From: a virus
Strand: one strand, 5' to 3'
Length of the DNA stretch: 44,857 bases
IMG/VR virus record: IMGVR_UViG_3300030098_003401
Span: 1 to 44,857 of that record
Within the stretch, counting starts at the first letter, position 1. Every line of letters begins with the position of its first letter. Positions 40,939 to 44,857 of this stretch are shown piece by piece. The translations under genes were made by a program, and so were the position numbers. Below the pieces are notes generated by a model that was not told the origin of the DNA, did no database searches, and saw only the letters and a list, made by a program, of their open reading frames with translations.

Positions 40939-41319
40939 TTAGTTAAATTCATCTTTAGGTAAATACCCCCAATCATCTGGGACCGTGTAAGTATCTTTAA
41001 CTACAGTTAGAAGTTTGTTTGTAACGCATTTATTAAATCTTAGGTATCTTTCATCGCATTTCATACATTGCCATATTAAAGAGCCTGGATAGGCTCCTAT
41101 TACTTCTATACCCATAACAGCTTCGCTTTGACAGCAAGGACAATTATGTGGCCTTTTATTGAAGTGTTTTGTGCCTACAATACCTATTTTTCTAACCATG
41201 TCTCTACCTTCTGGTGAACATACCAAATCGCCACAAATAGTAAGCAAAGGCTCACCAATATGTGGCGAAGAGTCGTCGGGTAAAATAAACTTTATATTTT
41301 GTCTTTTATTTTTGCCCAT
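40939..41319 (-). CDS. Zinc-ribbon protein
   Basis: The 126-aa protein has HNCPCCQSEAV and IWQCMKCDERYLRF, two CxxC pairs about 30 residues apart, forming a zinc ribbon. The N-terminal half contains PHIGEPLLTICGDLVC. The fold could bind nucleic acid or protein. The ATG lies inside the end of the preceding 48-aa gene, so it is coupled to it. Confidence 0.65.
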   Translation of the reverse strand: MGKNKRQNIKFILPDDSSPHIGEPLLTICGDLVCSPEGRDMVRKIGIVGTKHFNKRPHNCPCCQSEAVMGIEVIGAYPGSLIWQCMKCDERYLRFNKCVTNKLLTVVKDTYTVPDDWGYLPKDEFN

Positions 41320-41438
41320 AATTTATCATCTAGTTTAGTTTTAGTAGATTTAACTGCCCATTCTAAAACAACTGTAATCAATTGTTTTTTCCATCCTACT
41401 GGCAATAAAGCTACTATACTTTTAAATAATAATTTCAT
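41292..41438 (-). CDS. 48-aa amphipathic hydrophobic peptide (holin candidate)
   Basis: The product begins MKLLFKSIVALLPVGWKKQL and continues ITVVLEWAVKSTKTKLDDKL. A hydrophobic first half and a second amphipathic segment suggest membrane association. A strong GGAGAT site precedes the ATG at 41438. Next to an XhlA-like gene, it may be a small holin or lysis regulator. Its 3' end overlaps the zinc-ribbon gene by 28 bases. Confidence 0.55.
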   Translation of the reverse strand: MKLLFKSIVALLPVGWKKQLITVVLEWAVKSTKTKLDDKLWAKIKDKI

Positions 41439-41447
41439 CAGTATCTC

Positions 41448-41729
41448 CTATTTATTAAACAACCATGTTATTAAACCTGAAAGAACTCCCATAAAAGTAG
41501 TTCCTATACCAAATATCTTTGAGATAGCTCTCTCGTTTTTCCCAATCCTTCCATTTTGAGTAATCAAAAGTTGCTTTACTTCTGTAATATCATCACGCAT
41601 ACTTTTACTATATGCTTGCAATTCAGCCAATGTAACTAAAACTTGTTCTCTATGTTCTAAAATAGTTTTACTTTTTCTTTTCTTCGGGCTTTGATTCACT
41701 ATCTTTTTTCTCTTTAATTGTTTGTTCAA
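41448..41729 (-). CDS. XhlA-like holin accessory membrane protein
   Basis: The C-terminal part has MRDDITEVKQLLITQNGRIG, a short coiled coil, and then IFGIGTTFMGVLSGLITWLF, a single membrane helix. This is the layout of XhlA-type holin partners. The ORF opens with a Lys-rich segment from a TTG start at 41729; a GTG at 41699 is an alternative, and the true start may be later still because the first part overlaps the 48-aa gene upstream. It probably helps release the lysozyme. Confidence 0.6.
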   Translation of the reverse strand: MNKQLKRKKIVNQSPKKRKSKTILEHREQVLVTLAELQAYSKSMRDDITEVKQLLITQNGRIGKNERAISKIFGIGTTFMGVLSGLITWLFNK

Positions 41730-41814
41730 TAAACTCTATAGCTCCTTGACACTTTAAATACAACTCTTTAGCCATTTCTTGTTGTTTTTTAAGTTCTATA
41801 AGCTTTTCTTCCAT
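41668..41814 (-). CDS. 48-aa charged helical protein
   Basis: The product begins MEEKLIELKKQQEMAKELYL and ends in a Lys/Glu-rich tail (SKPEEKKK). GGAGA lies close upstream of the ATG, so translation is likely. It forms a short coiled coil and overlaps the XhlA-like gene in another frame by 62 bases. No function is recognised. Confidence 0.55.
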   Translation of the reverse strand: MEEKLIELKKQQEMAKELYLKCQGAIEFIEQTIKEKKDSESKPEEKKK

Positions 41815-41825
41815 TGACTTTCTCC

Positions 41826-42581
41826 TTAGTAATCACAAGGGGCGACGAACCCTGTTGATGTATGATTATTCCTTGCTTGTTTTTTAGCTTTTTTAATAGC
41901 TCTTTCATATTCACTGTCAAAATATTGAGCAGCATCTAACTTCATATTTCTAGGGTCCTTATACCCATCTGCTATAGCTTTTGATGCTATTGCAGAATGA
42001 AATCTTGAATGTATTTGAGGGGTAAAAGTTGTACCACTAGTACTAGAAGCTGTTAAATGAACACATCTTGCGATATAATGCAATCTTATTTGCAAGCCTG
42101 TTTCTGATATAGATTGAAAATTACTAACCTTATCATCTCTTGTTACAGCTCTTAAAGATTCTTCAACTAATCCTAATTGAACACCATTTAAATTATCAAT
42201 AGGATACCAATATCTTTTATTGCTAGTTGCGGTAGGATTAGCTAAAGCATTGTCAGGAACTTGAAATTCATCATCATCAATAAGCATAGCTGCATTCTTT
42301 GTTGTTAACCTAGGAATTAGAACGTCATCTACCCAAACATTAAATATTTTTATTATATCCGAGTTACCATTAATAGCATTAGTATTTAACGCTGCATCTA
42401 CAGTATAGCTAGGATAATATCTTTGTCCAGCAACTGTATCTCCTATATCAACATATCTTCTTAATATTTCAGTTTCTGCAGTAAAGTCATCTAAAGCTCT
42501 ATTGACTAACTTTAGTATCTCTGTTTCACCCATATGCGAATGATGTTGTTGAACTAATTCTATAAATTCAATTCTATTCAT
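41826..42581 (-). CDS. Head-tail connector/adaptor-type virion protein
   Basis: The 251-aa protein has an N-terminal helical region (MNRIEFIELVQQHHSHMGET, then EILKLVNRALDDFTAE), beta-rich middle (VDIGDTVAGQRYYPSY) and helical C-terminus. The 'LVNRALDDFTAETEIL...' start recurs in podovirus adaptor and neck proteins. It directly follows a small virion protein and precedes lysis genes. Assignment to an adaptor is by pattern and position. Confidence 0.5.
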   Translation of the reverse strand: MNRIEFIELVQQHHSHMGETEILKLVNRALDDFTAETEILRRYVDIGDTVAGQRYYPSYTVDAALNTNAINGNSDIIKIFNVWVDDVLIPRLTTKNAAMLIDDDEFQVPDNALANPTATSNKRYWYPIDNLNGVQLGLVEESLRAVTRDDKVSNFQSISETGLQIRLHYIARCVHLTASSTSGTTFTPQIHSRFHSAIASKAIADGYKDPRNMKLDAAQYFDSEYERAIKKAKKQARNNHTSTGFVAPCDY

Positions 42582-43042
42582 TATACGCAGGCTACCATAA
42601 ATTCTACATCACAAGCTGCGGTATCAGCAACAGCTGTTATGTTAACTAAATCTTCTAGGGCTACAGTTAAAGCACTTGCAGATGCATCCATTGTATCTAC
42701 AACACCTCCTGATAAATCCCCATTATAAATAAATGATTGACCTTTGTCAACCTTTACTGCAAATTCGTGGTTATTTTCGCTTTTAAAAGTTAAAACTATG
42801 TGATTAGTTGCATCTTTATTTGTTATTCTAATATATCTAACATCACCTTCAATAAAAGTACCAGATGAAACTGCTGTACCCATAGCTATTAATTCTACTT
42901 CTGAAGCTGGAACTGTTACTGTTCTCTCTACCACTTCATGAATATTGCTTATAGTTAAAGTATTTGTATTACCTCTAGCTGCACCATTTAAAGTTACAGC
43001 TTCTGTTATTGTTACCGTCATATCGGCTGCGGTTATAGCCAT
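42581..43042 (-). CDS. Beta-rich virion protein
   Basis: This 153-aa protein (MAITAADMTVTITEAVTLNG ...) is rich in Thr, Val and Ala and made of predicted beta strands, with VRYIRITNKDATNHIVLTFK and a Gly/Ser-rich turn. It looks like a decoration, neck or fibre-base protein. AAGGAGA precedes the ATG, and its stop overlaps the next start. No specific name is supported. Confidence 0.55.
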   Translation of the reverse strand: MAITAADMTVTITEAVTLNGAARGNTNTLTISNIHEVVERTVTVPASEVELIAMGTAVSSGTFIEGDVRYIRITNKDATNHIVLTFKSENNHEFAVKVDKGQSFIYNGDLSGGVVDTMDASASALTVALEDLVNITAVADTAACDVEFMVACV

Positions 43043-43054
43043 AATCTATTCTCC

Positions 43055-43735
43055 TTATCCAATTTGCTCTCCCTTTTCTCCTGTTAATCTTTGCATTTCT
43101 GCTTGGTACATTGCTTGTATAGATTGAAGCTGATTATTTAACATAGTTTGCATCTCGTTATCTTCATCATCTTGCACAGCATCACTTATCATTGTTTGTA
43201 AAATATAAGTAGAAGCTCGTAAAGCTATAGCATGCTCTAATTCATTTGGTATACCATCTATAGCAGAAAGACTATCTGTAGATGCTCCTACTGGATAAGT
43301 TATAAAATAAACTTTAGCAGCTTCTGCTAAATCTGTTCCTGCAGCAGTTGGAGTTGGAAATACATTTAATAGTGTTGTCCCACTTTCAGGGTCTTCAGTC
43401 CATACAGGAGAATGTTTTGTAGGCAGATAAATACTATCAGTACCAATAGTTATTTCTTTATATGTATCTATATCTACTTTTTCACACACTCTTGCTACAC
43501 CACTTGCATCAAATCTTATAACTCTTAAAATTTTCTTACCTTCTACTGCATAAGTTGTATTATCTGTATATAAATCAGCAGGAGCTACTGCATACTTTAA
43601 TAATAAAGAAGTAGGCGCTAAATCAATAACTTCAGCACATGCTGTCTCTAATGCTTCATCCTCACTATTAATACTATTACTAGCATAATCGAAACCGATT
43701 AAGTCTTGTATTCTTTGAGCCATTGTTGCAGCCAT
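43055..43735 (-). CDS. Putative head-tail adaptor/completion protein
   Basis: The 226-aa protein begins MAATMAQRIQDLIGFDYASN and has a beta-rich middle. A helical end follows (NELEHAIALRASTYILQTMI, then NNQLQSIQAMYQAEMQRL), reminiscent of head completion or adaptor proteins that sit below the portal. AGAGGT before the ATG lies in the end of the 34-aa gene. A scaffold or neck identity cannot be excluded. Confidence 0.5.
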   Translation of the reverse strand: MAATMAQRIQDLIGFDYASNSINSEDEALETACAEVIDLAPTSLLLKYAVAPADLYTDNTTYAVEGKKILRVIRFDASGVARVCEKVDIDTYKEITIGTDSIYLPTKHSPVWTEDPESGTTLLNVFPTPTAAGTDLAEAAKVYFITYPVGASTDSLSAIDGIPNELEHAIALRASTYILQTMISDAVQDDEDNEMQTMLNNQLQSIQAMYQAEMQRLTGEKGEQIG

Positions 43736-43738
43736 ATC

Positions 43739-43843
43739 TTACCTCTTTAAGTTCAGTTTTCGTCTTGTATCAGGCTTTAATCCACTAAATGGACTCCCAA
43801 TACTGCCCGAATATACAACTCTTTTTACTTTTTTAGTAGGCAT
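43739..43843 (-). CDS. 34-aa basic peptide
   Basis: The ORF starts MPTKKVKRVVYSGSIGSPFS and ends DTRRKLNLKR. It fits exactly between its neighbours and provides the ribosome binding site of the next gene. No strong Shine-Dalgarno sequence precedes its own ATG, so translation is uncertain. Its start (PTKKVKR) resembles that of the Lys-rich 41-aa gene product. Confidence 0.4.
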   Translation of the reverse strand: MPTKKVKRVVYSGSIGSPFSGLKPDTRRKLNLKR

Positions 43844-43846
43844 TTA

Positions 43847-44329
43847 TTACTTTGCTTTATGTAATGGGTCAATTTGTAATAATATAGCTTCATTCTGAGC
43901 GTTAGCTGTAGTAGTTATTTCTAACCTCATGTAAGGCATAATACCCTTAGCATCTGCATCGTATACAGCAGTAACCATTGCATCGTCTATAGTTACGCCA
44001 TCTAAAATATCTGTATGTAAATCTACATAATTAGTTCCATCTGCAGAACCTTGAACAGAAACATCAACAGCAACTCCACCACTTAAATTTACTCCAGTAG
44101 GATTTACTATTATCATAAAATCACCTAGAATAGGAAAATCAAAATGTTCTGTATAATCTGCATCTGTACCTCCATCCATATCAAAAACACAATAATGCCC
44201 CATTGTTTTGGTAACTCCAAGAGCTACATTTGATAAATCAGTACCTGTTGTATAAGCAAGTATTGCTGCATCTCCTGCAGCTAAATTAGCACTTGTGCTC
44301 CATTTGCCACCTAATTTTTCAGCAGCCAT
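43847..44329 (-). CDS. Capsid decoration-type beta-sandwich protein
   Basis: The 160-aa protein (MAAEKLGGKWSTSANLAAGD ...) has VDVSVQGSADGTNYVDLHTD and MPYMRLEITTTANAQNEAIL, a discoidin-like beta-sandwich pattern. The gene just upstream shows the same kind of layout. It is likely a decoration or minor capsid protein. AAGGAGA precedes the ATG, directly after the stable hairpin at 44356-44379. Confidence 0.55.
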   Translation of the reverse strand: MAAEKLGGKWSTSANLAAGDAAILAYTTGTDLSNVALGVTKTMGHYCVFDMDGGTDADYTEHFDFPILGDFMIIVNPTGVNLSGGVAVDVSVQGSADGTNYVDLHTDILDGVTIDDAMVTAVYDADAKGIMPYMRLEITTTANAQNEAILLQIDPLHKAK

Positions 44330-44355
44330 AATTTTTCTCCTTAATTAAAGTTAAT

Positions 44356-44379
44356 GTAAGGGGACCGAAGCCCCCTTAC
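44356..44379 (-). terminator. UUCG-capped hairpin after the capsid-type gene
   Basis: On the minus strand GTAAGGGG pairs with CCCCTTAC over 8 bp, extended by a G-U and a C-G pair and capped by UUCG, a very stable tetraloop. ATTAACTTTAATT follows, not a clean U-run. It could be a partial terminator or an RNA-stabilising hairpin that sets the ratio of the capsid protein to downstream products. Confidence 0.65.
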
Positions 44380-44396
44380 GATTATTTTACCACTTA

Positions 44397-44857
44397 CTAT
44401 GATGGGTCGGTGCCAATACCACCTATACTAAATCCTATTGAAGAATTAGTTCCATCAAGCCAAAGCTCGGTAGCTTCAGAGCCTCCGCTGTAACCATTAG
44501 CAGCTATCATTACAATTTTAACATATTTTGCATTTTTAGGCAAAATAAATGCTTCAAGAGTATCATCTGCTGTAAGGCCAGTTTCTGCATCACCTTCAGT
44601 TGCCTTGGCATCATACCAAGTTTGCGAACTAGAAGACAATGCGGCTGAAGGGTCTGCACCTACTCCGCCAACAGTCACATCTTGCCCAGAATCCATTGTA
44701 TACTGAACCTTAGCAGTAATATTTGTAGCTTCATCTGCTTGAGCTAAAACTATTCCTTTTCCAACACATGGAAGAGAACTACCAGATGTTTCTACAGCAC
44801 CACCGCTAGAATTAGCAGCAACAGTAATAGTTTCTGTAGCTTTAATGTAACCATCTT
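44397..44857 (-). CDS. Capsid/decoration-type protein (5' end outside window)
   Basis: The frame is open from the right edge (DGYIKATETITVAANSSGGA) to the stop at 44397, so the gene starts outside the window; an internal ATG at 44696 is not the true start. The visible 152 residues are beta-rich and Ser/Thr/Gly/Ala-rich, including LPKNAKYVKIVMIAANG and a Gly-rich loop, like a capsid surface or decoration protein. It precedes a stable hairpin, as major capsid-region genes often do. It could be the tail of a capsid protein with a C-terminal domain. Confidence 0.6.
   Translation of the reverse strand, partial: DGYIKATETITVAANSSGGAVETSGSSLPCVGKGIVLAQADEATNITAKVQYTMDSGQDVTVGGVGADPSAALSSSSQTWYDAKATEGDAETGLTADDTLEAFILPKNAKYVKIVMIAANGYSGGSEATELWLDGTNSSIGFSIGGIGTDPS

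Noticed and set aside
1-44857. Joining the two window ends as one circular genome
   Set aside because: The portal frame at the left edge does not continue into the capsid-type frame at the right edge, and scaffold and major capsid genes are not seen, so sequence is missing.
1-44857. tRNA genes, integrase or lysogeny genes
   Set aside because: None was found by eye; no GTTCRANNC-type arm with a cloverleaf and no recombinase motif were seen. A dedicated tRNA scan was not possible.

Overview
This window is most of the genome of an AT-rich tailed double-stranded DNA phage (Caudoviricetes). The gene order and the short list of tail genes suggest a podovirus-like particle. I see no integrase, repressor or tRNA, so it looks virulent, and the closest relatives are probably uncultivated. 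Most genes carry a good GGAGG-type Shine-Dalgarno sequence, so the host is a bacterium that relies on Shine-Dalgarno initiation. Stops are TAA, TAG and TGA, with no sign of stop reassignment. The portal gene runs off the left edge and a capsid-type gene runs off the right edge. The two ends do not read into each other, so the genome is longer than this window, and the major capsid and scaffold genes probably lie in the missing part.

The layout has three transcription blocks. (1) 6463 to 1, minus strand: a short Lys-rich protein, two unknown proteins, a T4-type lysozyme, a putative small terminase, an unknown protein, the large terminase and the portal. (2) 6892 to 18996, plus strand: the early and replication block. 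It opens with several small proteins separated by structured RNA elements and includes an RNA polymerase alpha-CTD-like protein. It then carries a ubiquitin-like cassette (Ubl, E2-like, JAB peptidase, E1) that runs by overlapping genes into a Sak4-like RecA-fold ATPase, an SSB-like protein and an AEP primase fused to a DnaB-type helicase. After these come an HTH protein, an HNH nuclease, a roughly 410-nt candidate structured RNA, a RecB-type nuclease and an exported YwqK/MORN-like protein. (3) 44857 to 19013, minus strand: virion morphogenesis. This has capsid decoration and connector proteins, lysis-type membrane proteins, a metallophosphoesterase, a 1709-aa tail protein, a repeat-built fibre, a guanidinoacetate-methyltransferase-like enzyme, an adhesin-like protein, Gly-rich ejection-type proteins and a 3124-aa giant protein.

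Two systems stand out. The first is the phage-encoded Ubl/E2/JAB/E1 cascade. All four parts have recognisable active-site motifs, and the genes are wired into the replication and recombination operon. The second is the 3124-aa protein, which carries the DxDGD metal-binding motif and surrounding signature of the beta-prime double-psi beta-barrel of cellular RNA polymerases, with a candidate first barrel about 400 residues upstream. It is therefore probably a virion-packaged two-barrel RNA polymerase of the kind known from crAss-like phages, here with a DUF4326-like domain inserted after the active site.

The likely programme is as follows. The giant protein enters the cell with the DNA and transcribes the rightward early block. 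The alpha-CTD-like and HTH proteins and the structured leaders tune expression. The primase-helicase, Sak4-like, SSB-like and RecB-like proteins replicate and recombine DNA using a polymerase not encoded in the complete early block, probably the host enzyme. The two leftward blocks then build and release particles. Functional claims rest on motif reading by eye; no database search was run.
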